Counted from the first letter of the stretch, positions 12,401 through 25,014 are shown. The stretch: DNA of 64,000 nt from Microstegium vimineum (GCA_022036555.1 CM039122.1:52960693-53024692); one strand, 5' to 3'. The notes: a model not told the origin generated them from the letters alone. Numbers and translations are program-made.

Positions 12401-13562
12401 TACTTGAACGGATGAAAGGAAATGGGAAATATCTAGCGGCTACCTCCTGGATTCCTTGTCGGCCTCATGCAGTGCAGCAGGTGCTTCAACATGCATGTCC
12501 AATTGTTAATCAGCCTGTCCTGACCATATTTTCAGGTTTCCTCTTTATCTCTACACAATTAAAAAAATAATAATCAACCTACCTCACCATCCTCTTTATC
12601 TCTTCAAAATTAAAATAAATTACAAACCAAACATATTCGTCCGCACAAACCTTATTGTCAGACAGACAGCTGGACTGCTGGAGAAAGATTCAGATTCAGA
12701 TATGTAGTATTACTGTACAGGCCGGCGTACAGCCATCTCATCCATCCATTCATCCTTCATCTTCCAACGGAGATTAATGGCTGAAAGAGGATTACATGAT
12801 GTGCTTCAGAATTCAGATAGACGCAGGCAAGTTGAGAAGGAAAAAAAAAAGGCTGGCGGGGCCAATGGCGGTCGTTTTGCTGAGTCCTGCCATAGTGTCT
12901 TCCACTACAGGATCGGATCCATGACTCCCGGTCCCGGTGGTGCTGCTACCAGTGCCAGGACGAGCCAGCCAGGTGCCATCCACTGTAGGAAATGCGCGGG
13001 CAAAGGCGCACACAGGGAGAGGCTACAGTTTCAGAGCAGGTGCAGGCCGCCGGCGTGCAGCGAGCCTTTCACTATGGATCGTGCGTGCTGCCTTCGCTGA
13101 TAGTACCTGCTGCTGTGATCTTCTCTTTTCTTGAGGCCGGCTGCTGGCCGGTGCGCTGCTACTGGTTGTGGTTGACCTTGTGTCCATTGCGTTTCCTGAT
13201 CCTCCCTGTCGCTCTTTCCATCCATGTCCATGGTCCTGGTCCTTCTCCTTCAAACAAAGCCAAGAGGCGCGCACACTAGCACGCGGCTAGCCGTTTCCTA
13301 ATAGCCGTCCAAAATGCTCGGCGTACGGACGGCCATGCACCCACCAAGTGGTCGCGAGCAGCAGTGCACGCGCGTCGTCCACGGTGAGAGCCACTCGCGA
13401 TCCCCGCCAGATTCTGCAGTTATTTGCCTTGACACGCACCATACAGTTGGTGAATTGAAGAAGATCATCATCCATCCACTGTCGATGCCGATGCATCAAC
13501 AGAGAGCTGGTGATCCAAAATCGTTTCCTTCTATTCCTGCAAAATTCCGTGGAATTGTCCAC
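9480..13562. other. intergenic region without a recognised gene
   Basis: Four kilobases hold only short, unsupported frames. Visible items are the CAS promoter (9480-9620), a T-run at 9737-9749, a TATTTATGCC word at 10699-10708 that could be a TATA-like element, a perfect 8-bp hairpin (GAATCTCC/GGAGATTC) near 10808-10829, and a GC-rich patch at 11590-12010. The longest frames (10649-11089, 11438-11992 minus, 11733-12161) show no domain, no homologue I recognise and no codon pattern. A non-coding transcript is possible but not shown. Confidence 0.4.
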
Positions 13563-13770
13563 TGTTGGGTTTAGTCCCACATCAGTAATTAATGGTGGGG
13601 GAGCACAATATATAAGGCGAGGGCAACCCTCACCTATCAGACTAGTTTTTTGGGTTGAGTTAGGCCCAAGGCATGGATATATTGTGGGCTTCGGTGGACC
13701 TGCGCCTGAGGGGCGTTGGCTCGTGGGTATAGCGAGCTGGGCCTATATCACCAAGAAAGCCTTAAGAGGT
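13563..13770 (+). repeat. left LTR of the composite element
   Basis: It begins TGTTGGGTTTAGTCCCACAT, has a TATA-like AATATATAAGGCGAGG at 13608-13623, and shares GTTGAGTTAGGCCCAAGGCA and about 45 further bases with 28673-28733. Its right border is not clear: the expected CTAACA end is not found after GAGGGGCG, so the LTR may be broken at the mitochondrial junction. I see no primer-binding site. Confidence 0.55.
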
Positions 13771-16700
13771 TACCGTTCAAAACAAGGTAGCTCTATACGA
13801 GCCAATTGCAATTTCTTTTTCCCATTCTGTCTTTTACGTTACGTGTGGGCTGCATATTTAAAGTGAAGCGGTAGCCATTCTAGTTCATCTAAAATTTTCA
13901 TATATAGTTTATTTTATCTTTGATGAGAAAGCTCTTCTAATTAATTCAAGACTGCCTTTATTTTCCCAGTTATTACTAGAGCGCGCTGAGGCAACTCTGA
14001 ACTAAGCTCAGGGGAGGGGTAGTAGGGTATTTCAAACCGTTCGCCTGTTACGTGTTTAAACCCATGCCATAGTCGATGTGCTCTCTTCTGTTCAAGAAGT
14101 CTGTATCATCCAATACTAGTGCTAACCTATCATTTCATTAAGGAAGGAATGCTATAAGTGAGTTTAGTTAGCTATCTCTTATTAGCACACGCCTTTCTTT
14201 TAAGAACCCTTCCGCTATGTCTTTTATTAGTCAACTCAAGTCGCAAAACGCTTGCTCGTAAGGCAGGGGAGACTGAATTACAGAGCCTGCATCCACTAAT
14301 ATCATAGATAGATGGGAAGCACGAGGACTTTCTATTACTTACCTGAGATAGATATACTACATACCAAGATAAGTAAGTCTTTCCATTGAAGTCTTTACCT
14401 AGATACAGAACTTTACCATAGCTGGTATTCATTTCGAACTAGTGTCGTACCTTTCCTTCCCTCCTTAAGGAACGTATCTCCTTATGCAGGAAGTTTACTT
14501 AATTGGATTTTCTGGAATGAAAGTAAATCATAACCAATCATTAAAAGATCAGATCCAATGCCAGATACTTATAACAAAGCTACAATTAAAAAACAAGTGT
14601 TCTATTGATTGGTTTACTTCTTATAGTGTGCCGTAATTTCGAGAGAGAGCCTACCAACTATAACCTGGATGGCATGAGGTATGCCCCCTACCTACCTTCC
14701 TTTTACACTCAAAAGAGCGTCAAAGAGCGTCAACGAGTTCTATCCTAGAAGAAACTTCTTCTTTATCAGTAGGAGTCCGCCTCTTAACTTGAAATGCTAG
14801 GATCTTTCCTCTCATTTCATCACAACTTCCTAAAATCAAAAGATACAGTAGGAAGGTCTTAACTTATATTCATTTTATGTACTCGTGTGAATGAAGGTAC
14901 CCTAAACTCTCTAACCCCTTTCTTGTTGTTACTCTTTCCCAATTGACAGAGAGGAGACATGAGATCTTCAGATCTGATTTCCCGGAGACAGAAGGACCAT
15001 GCATCTTGACTTGCATAAGGGAGTAGCGAAAGACATTGAAAGAATTATTTAGTCAACGAGCCCGTCTACCCTATTCATCCAAGCAAGAGACTGATTTCCG
15101 AAACAGCCTATTTGTAAATGCAAACCGGGTTTTGGTGTGCTTTACAAGATTCTTTCATACATATATATATAAGTAATGGTTCGTCCAATTCTTCCTTCAG
15201 ATGCTCTTTTCTCTGGCGGCGCATTCCTCTCTTCCTCTAACGGGTTATTGCTTTAGCTTTGAATCCTATCTTCTTTGATCTATAATCTGGTTAATTCACC
15301 TACTTAGTGACTCTTTGAAAGGTTCCCGCCCGATGGCGATGAACAAGACATGGATGATTAGTTTCTCTAGGCGAACCTATTTACACGAGCATGAGATAAA
15401 GTTTACTTACTTGCGTGACTGCCCTTCCATTTGCATTATCTGCTCCTGGCGGCTACTAGGCTTAATTAGCCTATCGGTGACTCTTAGGTGCGGATCATAC
15501 CTTAATTTTATAACTCAATACGTTACCAAAAGGAGAGCAAGACCTTAACTAGAAAAAAAGCCTAGGCTATAAGTTTCATTTCATTTATGCTTTGTACCGA
15601 CCCCTAGAACCCTCAGATAAGTATACCCACCCCGCTATAGAATAGTCTACGCATTGATTTAGTATTTGAAAGAAGCTTCTTTGAAGTCAGCATGCTAAGA
15701 TAAAATAGAGGGACTTCGGTAGTATCTTATTTTCGATTCAACGATAGAGCAAATTCCTTCGCAGGTAGGTATCCATATAACTCTCTTGACTCGGCCTAAT
15801 TCGAATTGATCATATTCTTGCCCTGGATATAGAATCCAATTATGGTTAATATAACTAGAGCAAGGTCTAGGTCACGAGTTAGGCCTTACTCAATATTGGC
15901 CTGGCAACAACACTAAATCCACTCGATGTAGGTACCCTTAAGCTGCCTAAGCCTAAGGAATAAGGTAAGCTCACAAAAGAAAGCTTTGCGACTAGGCTAT
16001 ATATGATGAATTCCAATATTGAGATTAAGATAGGCAGGCTCATTGGCTCTTTTCCTTCCTGTCTTTTGCTTTGTAAAAGTAATGATAACGAATAGTAAAT
16101 GGGAATGAAATAGGGAATGGCACAGGATATGGCTTGAATTGCGTTGGGTGGCAAGAAAGGTCAAAACATACAATCGTATCTCCTGGCACAATCAATACGT
16201 AGATCAATAGTTCTTTGTAAGAGAAAGGATGCTAGCTAGAGACTACAGCTGCACATGAAGAAGCTAAATTGCTTTGGCTTTTTTTAGGAATCGAATCGAA
16301 TCGCGGGCATTCGGCTGAATGAAAGGTAAGTTAAAGAAAGCGGTCAGAATCCAGTAACAAGTGGAAATGAACACAGCCCGAGTATGCAAGCTGGATAAAG
16401 TCCTTTGAACAGTACTTTCCGATCAAGTAGCTCAAGTGGAAGAAAGCAAGCAACCTAGAGAAGAAGGCAACTACACAGGCCAACTTCTGCTGCTATTTCC
16501 GAATCCTCATCAAAGGCAACTCCCATCTATTTTGGACTTTCCTTTCCACAAATAGATATGATCAGTAAACGTATCACTGCCACTCCAAATGCGTAACTAA
16601 GGATGCTCTGAGATTCTCGCATATCCATGTGGCATCGGTTCCTTTCGCCAATCCCTCATTATTTAAGCTCTAGCCTGCATACCCGTCATTGCTATTGCAT

Positions 16701-17345
16701 GAAATAATATAATCATACATTATTAGTAGTAGATTAGTAGTACATCAATGGTTTACTTTCTATAAGAAGTTTTCCGGCGCATGTACTTGTCTAGTAGAAA
16801 GCTATGCTTGACTTTACTCTGTGCTTCGCTTTCCCTTCCTTTCTGTGGTAGCTAGGCCTGGTAGCAGGGTTAACGCTAGCATGTTTTAGATTCTTGGCGG
16901 ACAAGACTCGACCGTGGGAAATTGACTTATTTAAAGAAAGAAAGTCGTAAATCATACCATAAAAAAAGAGTCTACGCTTTTGTTCTGCTGCCAATTACTT
17001 TACCAACCCATATCACGCGAACTCTTTCTGTGCCTCGTGATTGATGAAGGTCACATAGGAGGATGGTATTGAAGTTCCAACCCCAGCGAGCAGGCATTTT
17101 CCCATAAGTGATGTAGGAAAGTCTGGAGATACGGATTCAATTGCTTATTGAAAGTCGGAATACCAAGTTTCTTTCGAGTCGAGACACATGCATACTTTAT
17201 AACAAGCTCCCTTTCCTCGTCGTAGTGAAAACATTCAAATTCAGTAGAAGTACCCTTGAGAGATCGACGTTTACCATCCTAATCTTCCAAATACCACCTT
17301 TCTAAGCTGTATAAACATCGCTTTCAAGCATAGGGGAAGACAGAC

Positions 17346-17511
17346 CAGCTCAGAGCCACTGCTGGAGAGAATGTCGGTTGCTGCAGACGCATAGTTGGAC
17401 GCCTTGGATCATTCCATCAACGTTACGTTGCTGAGGCCAACACTGCCGATGCCCATGCGCATGCTCTGCTCAAGGTACGGAGGCACGAAGGGGAGCCCCA
17501 GCTTCCCCGCT
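17346..17511 (-). pseudogene. GDSL esterase/lipase exon fragment inside the NUMT
   Basis: On the minus strand this reads KLGLPFVPPYLEQSMRMG, then GSVGLSNV and, after small frame slips, GMIQGV and NYASAATDILSSSGSEL. This matches the second exon region of plant GDSL esterase/lipases, including the conserved G-x-N-Y-A-S-A block. The left side looks like a splice acceptor (TTGTATTGCAG just before the fragment). The Ser-containing GDS motif and the C-terminal DxxH are absent. Codons are GC-rich, unlike the surrounding mitochondrial-type sequence. It is either a nuclear fragment carried in the mitochondrial genome or a later nuclear insertion. Confidence 0.6.
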
Positions 17512-19150
17512 GCAATACAACAAATGGGCTAAGAAATAAAGAGATGGGGAAAGAATTGTTGGGAACAACGCTAAGAAAAAGATGTTGTTAAACCAGGAAA
17601 AACACAAGAACAATAGATCCAGGAAACCACCAACAAGTGAGCCAAGAATTGACACAAACTAGCCTAGCCCTACGGAAGGCAATCATATCTATACCTATCT
17701 TTCGCAGTCAGTAGCTGCCGAGTCTTATCTTTCCGCTCGAGTAGGTGCGATGGTAGCGCTGAACCGAAAGGAAACCCCAAACATACGAACTATTTTGACA
17801 CAACTTTGATTTCCACTATAAAGAGCGGCATCCCCGTCTCGGTGTCGTTCATCTCTTGCCGGAATATCCTGCTTATATATTTTTTGTGTGTGGTGTGACC
17901 AAGGGCGAAGCAAAAGAGGGCATTTGCGTTCCGGGGAGGGCGTCGCGTAGGCATAGTTCCAATGGTAAGTTGATAGAGCTAGCGAAGTAGGTATACACGA
18001 GATATGCTTGTTTTTTCGTTGGTTTTGTTAGTTCATCAAGTCCAGAATCGGGGATGCACGAGATGCAAAGAATAACCGAGATAGGTAAGTATAGGTAGCC
18101 AAGGCGCCAGGTGTAAACGATCAGTCACGATTGGTCAAGGTATGCATGGGCTAGACCTAGAAATGTGACAGAGTTACTAGGAGGCGCGCATCGGTATCTT
18201 GTATATTGAACCGTACGGGTTGAGTCGAGGGAAGAATCTAATATTTTTTAAGTATAAAGGTCAGTTTAATTAAGTATATTTTTAAGTATAAAGGGCATGT
18301 GTGTCATTAGTCAGCCCGTTTTTCTACTATTTCTATCGTGTTTCATGCTAGATCGGTCCTGTACTTTCTATTGGGTTTTCATTATCATCTTAATCGTCAT
18401 TCTTCACTATACATGGGTGGAAACAAGCGTATTGGGTTGCGGAGCTAGCACTGAATCAAAGTAGATCAAAGTAGGTGATATGCATGGGCTCCACTACATA
18501 TTATATTAGTAAAGAAGTTGACTGGGAGGGAATCTCTAAATTAGGAGTTTTCATTCAGTCTGCTCAACTTGCTTTCCAGGAGAGATAGTGTGTGGGTACG
18601 ATGGAAAAGGAGATTCCTAAGGTAGGCTTATGCGCCAGTGCAAGCTGTAGATTCGGGGCACGTGCGACGAATAGATCCCACTTTCCTATGCTCTTCCTAA
18701 GATTATCGTAGTGGTTGATGAGATGAGGAACGAAGTGAGGTCAAGGAAACCTGATTCCAGGTACGCCCGTTCCTCTACATCGTTTGACTATCAAAGTCAG
18801 GTCAAATGTAGGTGAGTGTTGTGACTCAGTAGCCGTACCTATTCCACTTGCTTATTATGGGAATAGTTGATTCATTGTAAGGTTCAATCAGGCTGGTTCC
18901 GCCTGGCTCTACCTAAAGTCTAAGTCTATCCCTCCTTCCTGACGAATGCTTATTTGCCATCTAATTTCCCAGAAGAGCAGAAGTATATCTGGGGATCGTC
19001 CACATTGAGGACTTGCCATTTGCATCTTTCATCTTATAGTATTTTATCACGTTGAGGATTTCCCCGGTAGTTGTTTTGGTCTAATCTTGATTACTAATCA
19101 TCTGACTTAGCTTGACCTACCAATTTCACTTATCCTAGGGACTCGTTCGT

Positions 19151-20274
19151 TCACCGTGGACTATACTCTACTAAACTAAGAGTCGAGGTCTCTTCTTCTG
19201 GAATTGATCCTTTTCTGAGTTCGCTTATCAACTTATCTTTCCTATCGTCGTACTGGTTAAGGGTAGAAATCCAACAGCTTCGGATAAAGGAGAGGAAAAA
19301 GCGTTCATTCTGCCCAATGCCTTGAACCCGTTCGGTCTCCCTTAATTGTGATTGAAATGACGATGGCAACAGGTTTCGCTTCTGCAGCGGGTAAGCATCA
19401 GCCATAAAATCTAGAGATCGCAATGCATTACCCACTTTTGGATCCGTAAAACGGAGAACATCAGTCGGGCACTCCATAGAGGGACTTTCCTGAATTAGTG
19501 ATACGAAAAAGTAAACGAATAAATGTGGGAAAAGTTGGGGACAGAAAAAGTTCCGTAATCGTCCTATTTTTTCGTTGCATTTCCTTGTTTTTAACGGAAG
19601 CGATAAATGCGTAACGACTTTATTTTTAGATAGAGGATATTGGAAAGAAGTGCGTAGGTAGGCCTCAACGTGTTCATTGAGTAGCTTGAGGAAGTTTGCC
19701 ATTGTGAGACAGTTAAGGCCACCCCTAAACTCCTGGACCAGTCTACCAGTGCTAATACTTTTCCCCCACATCTTTAAAGGAATCCTAACTTTGATGCCCC
19801 CACTATCTGTAAAAGAGACAAGCAACCCTGTCAAACTTTTTTCCCACCAAGATGCTCTCTAAGAAAATGACCCAGTAGGTGGTGATCTATCCCTGATCTG
19901 CACTCAACGATTGAAAACTTCACCATCCAAGCCATCTCAGGCCATCGGGAAACGCTTGCGAAGAAAGACCTAGCACCCCTCGCTACCCCATACTCTCTGG
20001 AATTTAGATGGTATATCGAGTCCATTTCCAAACAAAGCAAGCGGGCCATTGCCTCGACTATGACAGCATCCAAAGCGCCTATCGGCCATAATTTATCTAG
20101 CTTGGTAGGATCCCGTATTGACCAACGCCTGCGAGAGAAGGTGTAACCCCCTTTTAGTAAGCAGCGTATAACATGGCTAACCTCACTATATGTAGTATTT
20201 GAATGAATAGATGAATGCCTCCAGTTTTGGAGTAGATATAGGCACAATTTAGCAAGTAACATGGTTGTTGTCAC
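19151..20274 (-). pseudogene. mitochondrial reverse-transcriptase/maturase-like ORF, split
   Basis: The frame 20274-19831 contains KLDKLWPIGALDAVIVEAMA followed by a long block ending GIDHHLLGHFLREHLG. This resembles the fingers and palm start of group II-type RTs (R-P-L-G-I-P then ...D-x-x-x-C-F-D-x-I-D-H). A second frame, 19834-19151 (227 residues), continues directly after a shift at about 19831, but I see no YxDD motif in it. It lies just 3' of nad2 exon 5 on the same strand. The RT assignment rests on the first half only; the second half is unidentified. Confidence 0.4.
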
Positions 20275-20408
20275 AATTCCTTAATCTTCTCGGCTGGAAT
20301 CTACAATGGGCTACATACGCCCTTGTTTTTGAATCACGGAAATGCAGAGGTTTGAATTAGTGCTTACCTGTAGTCCACCCTTTCTTTGAACCTTGTAAAT
20401 GATCAAAT

Positions 20409-20596
20409 TTACAGATATGAACTGAGTGCCATTTGATGAGTAAGATCGAACAAGGGAGAGGGATATGGAAAGGATGAAGTAATGAAAGAGGAAGTCATTG
20501 CTAGTAGTAACGACTTGTCACGATCCATTGGTTCATATAGAATCCATGTCCTAGGTCTATCAAAAAACATTCTTTTCGCTAAGCGTATATAATAAA
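20409..20596 (-). pseudogene. nad2: nad2 exon 5 (mitochondrial NADH dehydrogenase subunit 2), nuclear copy
   Basis: It encodes the C-terminus of respiratory complex I subunit 2 (FYYIRLAKRMFFDRPRTW through QMALSSYL and a stop). The length of 188 nt and the preceding CTAT intron end fit the known last exon. Residues such as TSSFITSSFPYPSP are the unedited genomic form. The frame is open, but in the nucleus it has no expected promoter, no exons 1-2, and its group II introns cannot be removed by the spliceosome. Confidence 0.88.
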
Positions 20597-21998
20597 ATAG
20601 AGTGAAAGGGTCCACCCCGAAACCAAGGGGGTACTAACTAACAGCTGAGTCCTCTCCGAACCGCAGGAGATAGTTGCCCATCATACGGCTCACCAACTTC
20701 ACTTGCCTCTAAGGGGGGCTCGCTCCGGGCAGGTTCGGATCACTTACTATACACGGTCCTACGAAGGGGTTAGGAGCGTTTTCAAGATGATTCTGTCTTT
20801 GTCGAGACGAAAAAGGAACCCATCTTTTCGATTGCAAAATGTGAGTCTATTTTGCCCACTTTATCCATCCCCCTCTATCAAAATGATCAAAAAGGCATTT
20901 GAAATGCTTCTTATTCCCATGTTTGATCTTATCCATCCCTGCCCCGCTTCCATGTGGGCAGAGACCCCTGTAGAGAATGAAGAGGAGCCAAGGATCTTAC
21001 TCTCAAGAGTGCTTTGATAGGCTCCACTCTCTCCCCTGAATAAGTCAGGCTCCGTTAGCCTAGGCTGAGATGGGGATAACGAGTCGACGATTGAAGCCCC
21101 CAACGTTCTGCCAGACACTGGACATGGGTAAGCTCTGTAAATGTGTAGAGCCAAGTGTAGTGTGGTGTAGTAGTAGGCACTTCTAGGTCCTTCCCGGCTA
21201 CTGGATCACTCCAGTGCTTCGGGTACTACGGACCCTCTGCCATCCATTGCAGCAGAGCCGTTTCATGAGCGGGGGCGCTAAGCGCAGTTCTTTGAATCAA
21301 AGGTTTCATGAAATCAAAATCGATTCTTTTTTAGATATCTGGATAGATGGATGGATCTATCTTTCTATTCAGATATCTTTTGCAATCAGCCCCAAATCCT
21401 TGATTTGGCCAGGAAACAAAGCACTGCTTTGGGCCCAGGAAGCGAAGGGAATGAGCTCGACTGCTTCTCCTCCACACTTCTTTATTTCTCCGTGCCCCTT
21501 CCGCATGCGCTTCGCGCGCCATTGGTGCTTTGCTCTCCTCTTATTTCTTCATTGGAGGGTTTGGATGGACTTCGCCGTTCTTTCCCAACGAAAATGGAAA
21601 GGGTCGTATCACATCGAGATGTCGATTCGTTTTCCGCCCCAAATGAGATGGGGAATTAGTCACCTCTGTCCCTTCATCTTTATGAAAGGAATCGAGGCCC
21701 GACTCACGTCGTTCCAACAACCGACGGGGAGCACCTCAGTATACAATCACGTGCAGTAACTGGGAGTCCTATTACACCTAAGGCCAACTTCCATTCACCA
21801 AACCCAGGTTCATCTCGTGTAGTGATTGTGGACTCGTACAAGGATATGGAGTCGACGGTTGATGTATCAGACTCGACCCTATCTTTCGTAGCATGCATTC
21901 CCATCTGTGTTGCAACTGATTCGGTAAGCTACGTGTCCGGTGCACGGAAAACAGCCTTCGGTCTCCCAACCTTACTCATGGCAACCTTCCGGCCGCCC
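20597..21998 (-). other. group II intron nad2i1282 (between nad2 exons 4 and 5)
   Basis: A 1402-nt intron starting GGGCGG right after exon 4 and ending CTAT before exon 5. A domain V-like hairpin (plus-strand 20656-20692, minus reads GAGCCGTATGATGGG ... CCTGCGGTTCGGAG) sits about 60 nt from the 3' end, as expected. It has no maturase inside; the frames at 21214-21759 are non-coding by family knowledge. Confidence 0.8.
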
Positions 21999-22571
21999 AA
22001 CGACCTATAACGCTACTCACTACTCCCACTGGGGCTAGGAAGTAAGCCCCACAACCCAAAGCGGCGAAGAACAAATAGAATTTGCTACAAAAGCCGGCTA
22101 ATGGGGGTATTCCTGCGTATGAGAACATTGTAATGGAGAAGGTCATAGCCAAAATAGGATTCGTTTTGGCTAGAGCGCCCAAATCCGCTATATATTTGAC
22201 ACGGGTTTGCCGTAATGCTGGAACTATGGCGAATGCATCTATCATCATTGATGCATAAATAAATATACCAATTAGTAGTGATTGAATTCCTTCTATGGTT
22301 CCACATGAGAAACCAGTACGAATATAACCTACATGTCCAATCGAACTATGAGCTAGAGGTCTTTTTACTTTCATTTGGGCCATGGCGGCAAGTGCTCCTA
22401 AGATCATAGAAGCAATGCTACAGAAAAAGAAGATTTGTTGTAATGTACCCCCATAGGAAGCAACAATAGAAACATGTGACATATTTGCAGAAATAGAGAT
22501 TTTAGGCGCAATAGAAAGGAATGCTGTCACCGGGGTGGGTGAACCCTCATAGATATCAGGTGCCCACATAT
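21999..22571 (-). pseudogene. nad2: nad2 exon 4, nuclear copy
   Basis: 573 nt, the exact usual size, in one open frame. It encodes the central membrane part of complex I subunit 2: MWAPDIYEGSPTPVTAFLSI, HVSIVASYGGTLQQIFFFCS, RPLAHSSIGHVGY and MFSYAGIPPLAGFCSKFYLF. The first two bases complete a His codon begun by exon 3. The sequence is well preserved, so the transfer is recent or the copy is young relative to the frameshifted transposons around it. Confidence 0.9.
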
Positions 22572-24441
22572 ATAGAGTCAAAAGAGAGATTGAGTCCGAG
22601 GGAGAGGGGGGTTTTCTTGGGGCTCGAGAGATTGAATAGATAGGGCCCCACAAGTTGGTTAATTCGCCGCTGGGGAATTCACACAAAAGGGAAGGACTTA
22701 TTCTCAACGAAAAAGTGCTCTCTGAACCGAACGTGAAAGTTGTTTTCCATCAGACGGCTGTTCACGTAACTCCACTCTCGGCTTGGATTATATATCCATT
22801 TGGTCCGCTCTCGGCCATTCCACACGCTGCCTAGCAGAGATGTGGTTATCTGAAGTGGATTCTCTCTTTTGTAGTAGATGCCGAACCTGCTGCTCAGTGG
22901 GCGGGCGCAGCAGTTACATGGACCCCTTTCTTTATGTTGTTGCCAGCGCTTTCCCGGGCCGAGCCGGAATTCTTTATTAGAACGTCGGCAGGCAAAGCCC
23001 GAAGGAAGGCTGCTATCCCCTCGGCCTTCTTCCTTTTTGATGAAAAACAAATCGACATCTCAATCTCCGAAAGTGTTTTCCTTACCCTGCAAATATCCCC
23101 CCCTTGGTCGAGCCTTTCCTTTAGTGGTAAGGGATATGCACCTTATCTGAACGTCGGCAGGCATTCCGGAATTCTCCTTTTTGAGCCCCGGGTGAACATA
23201 GGCTCAAACATGATTGGGGGGTCCTAGCTACGCCATGCGTTCAATACAAAAAAAGCCTCTGGGAAGCTGCAGAGATTACAAAAAGAGGGTGCTTTCCTGT
23301 GTTGCACTGAAAAAAGGACAAAGGAGAAGACGCTCTTCGACTTTCTTTCTTCCTCCCGCGCCCGCCTAAGCCCGACCCGCGTTAGAGGGGAAGATTAGCA
23401 AAGCGGAAAAAGACAGAGGGAGGGGGAGCTGCATCTTATTCTCTTTGCGTTCAGGAACGGAGAAGCATTCGGAAGGGGCGAGGCCTTCATTTCGTTGGCA
23501 GAAGCAGAAACGATCCAATCCATTCGGGGCTTCAGGGAACCCAAAAACGAACTCAGTTTACTTTTTTCATAGATAGATGATATATATAGGAATAATATAT
23601 ACATCCCTTTACTTTAGATGTCTATGTATCTTTTCATCTCCCGATTCTCTTTTTTTTTAGTTCGCACTGCTCTTTCTCTCTAAATTGCATCAAAGAAAAT
23701 AGAGAGAGAGAGAGCAGATGGATCCTATCCCCTATAACGAACACTCATTCCTATCTATTGATAGAAATATCTTCGTCACGGACTTTGCCTTAGACTTACG
23801 GAACAAAGTTAAGAAGTAGGCTGAATGGAAAAAGGAAAGGGACAAGGGCGGTCGTCGCTTGGCGCGAAGGCTGCTGGTTCGGTACGGTACTAAAGGTCCT
23901 CGGACTTCCAGGCGGTTTTTCTTTTGGGCTGCTGTGAACCCTTGGATCTCGCCAATACAGCCTCCTATGGTTTTCGTTACCGAGATATCTTTTCTTTTTT
24001 CCCAGGGATTTTTTGGGTAATCAGCTCCCATGCTGCAAACAGTCAAATCTAAACTTTGTCGCTCTTCTTTCCTCGTGGGCAGGAAGCACACCAGCTGCGT
24101 ACGTTGCGTGATTACACTGTGTTTTTTGCACTTGACTGGGCGGATAGTTGACCGGAAGATAACTTCGATTCGCCCGGCCAGCAGGCGGGCGGCGTGCTTA
24201 TCTTGTGTGACAACACTACAGAGCGAGTAGCTCTTCTAGTCGGGCAGCTGTGTGACAACACTCCAGAGAAAGCAGCGCTTTTGTGTAACATGCTATGGTC
24301 TCAACGCCCTTACGAGGTAGTGATGAGTTTCACGCGCTCTAAGCCCGGCCCGCGCGCAGTTAGGAGGATTGGCCGCTATCTGAGCGGTACCACCCATCCT
24401 ACCCTACTAACTATAGGGGGTCGTCCGTCCTACAACCGCCC
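22572..24441 (-). other. group II intron nad2i709 (between nad2 exons 3 and 4)
   Basis: An 1870-nt intron beginning GGGCGGTTGTAGG, the same start word as the next intron. Domain V lies near 22724-22763 (minus reads GAACAGCCGTCTGATGG ... CACGTTCGGTTC). An AGAGAGAGAGAG tract is at about 23700-23714. No intron-encoded protein was seen. Confidence 0.78.
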
Positions 24442-24602
24442 GAAAAGGAACTGCTGTAATCTTGAATAGGGATCCTACAGCGATAAAAAGAATCACCATA
24501 AAAATACCACTAGATCGAGCACCAGTGATTTCGTATCCGGTCAAAATCTTGGCTAATTGATCGAAGTGGGTAGCTCCAGTAGACCCATAGATCATGGAAC
24601 AA
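24442..24602 (-). pseudogene. nad2: nad2 exon 3, nuclear copy
   Basis: 161 nt encoding CSMIYGSTGATHFDQLAKIL through FKITAVPF, the third exon of mitochondrial nad2, with the last base starting the His codon that continues in exon 4. In plants exon 3 is joined to exon 2 by trans-splicing, so nad2 exons 1-2 are not expected nearby and are not seen. Confidence 0.88.
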
Positions 24603-24700
24603 ATAGGGTGGGTAGGCCCAACCACCACACTACAAGTATAGACGCGAACCCCCCTCCTTACCGTACGTGCGACTCTCACCGCATACGGCTCGCACAAAGA
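24603..24700 (-). other. 3' half of trans-spliced group II intron nad2i542 (domain V)
   Basis: Just upstream of nad2 exon 3 the minus strand reads GAGCCGTATGCGGTGAGAGT then CGCACGTACGGTAAGG (24656-24691), a textbook group II domain V. This is the 3' piece of the split intron used for trans-splicing of exons 2 and 3 in the organelle. The 5' extent of the half-intron is unknown. Confidence 0.72.
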
Positions 24701-24935
24701 CTCAAAAATCCATCCCGAGCTTTTTATTCCACCTCTCCTCTCCAATCCTCGATCAAACCTCTACTTCAATGAACCACGTCGCATTCTTTATCTTTCTCAC
24801 TCATCGTTTCGTTGGTCTTTTATTGGTCATTGATTGTTTAGTCTCGTGGAAGCAACCGATGCGATGCTTTGGTCATTCGACTCCTTGATGCCAGTCTGTG
24901 CTTGCTGTCATGCTGGCAAAAGCAGGGGTTTCGAC

Positions 24936-24941
<6 letters not shown>

Positions 24942-24987
<46 letters not shown>

Positions 24988-25014
24988 ATGCTCTAATCGC
25001 TGAGTCAAGTAGGT
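24942..25014 (-). tRNA. trnM-CAU: trnM-CAU (chloroplast-like), in the NUMT
   Basis: On the minus strand, 73 nt fold as a tRNA. The acceptor stem is ACCTACT/AGTAGGT with discriminator A, the anticodon loop is TTTCATA with anticodon CAU, and the T-arm is TTGGTTCAAATCCAA. Plant mitochondria carry a plastid-derived elongator trnM of this form. It is probably not expressed as a functional nuclear tRNA; its B-box-like GGTTCAAATCC is present. Confidence 0.87.

Noticed and set aside
21214..21759. 181-residue frame on the plus strand in the mitochondrial segment
   Set aside because: It lies antisense within the nad2 group II intron, where no protein is known.
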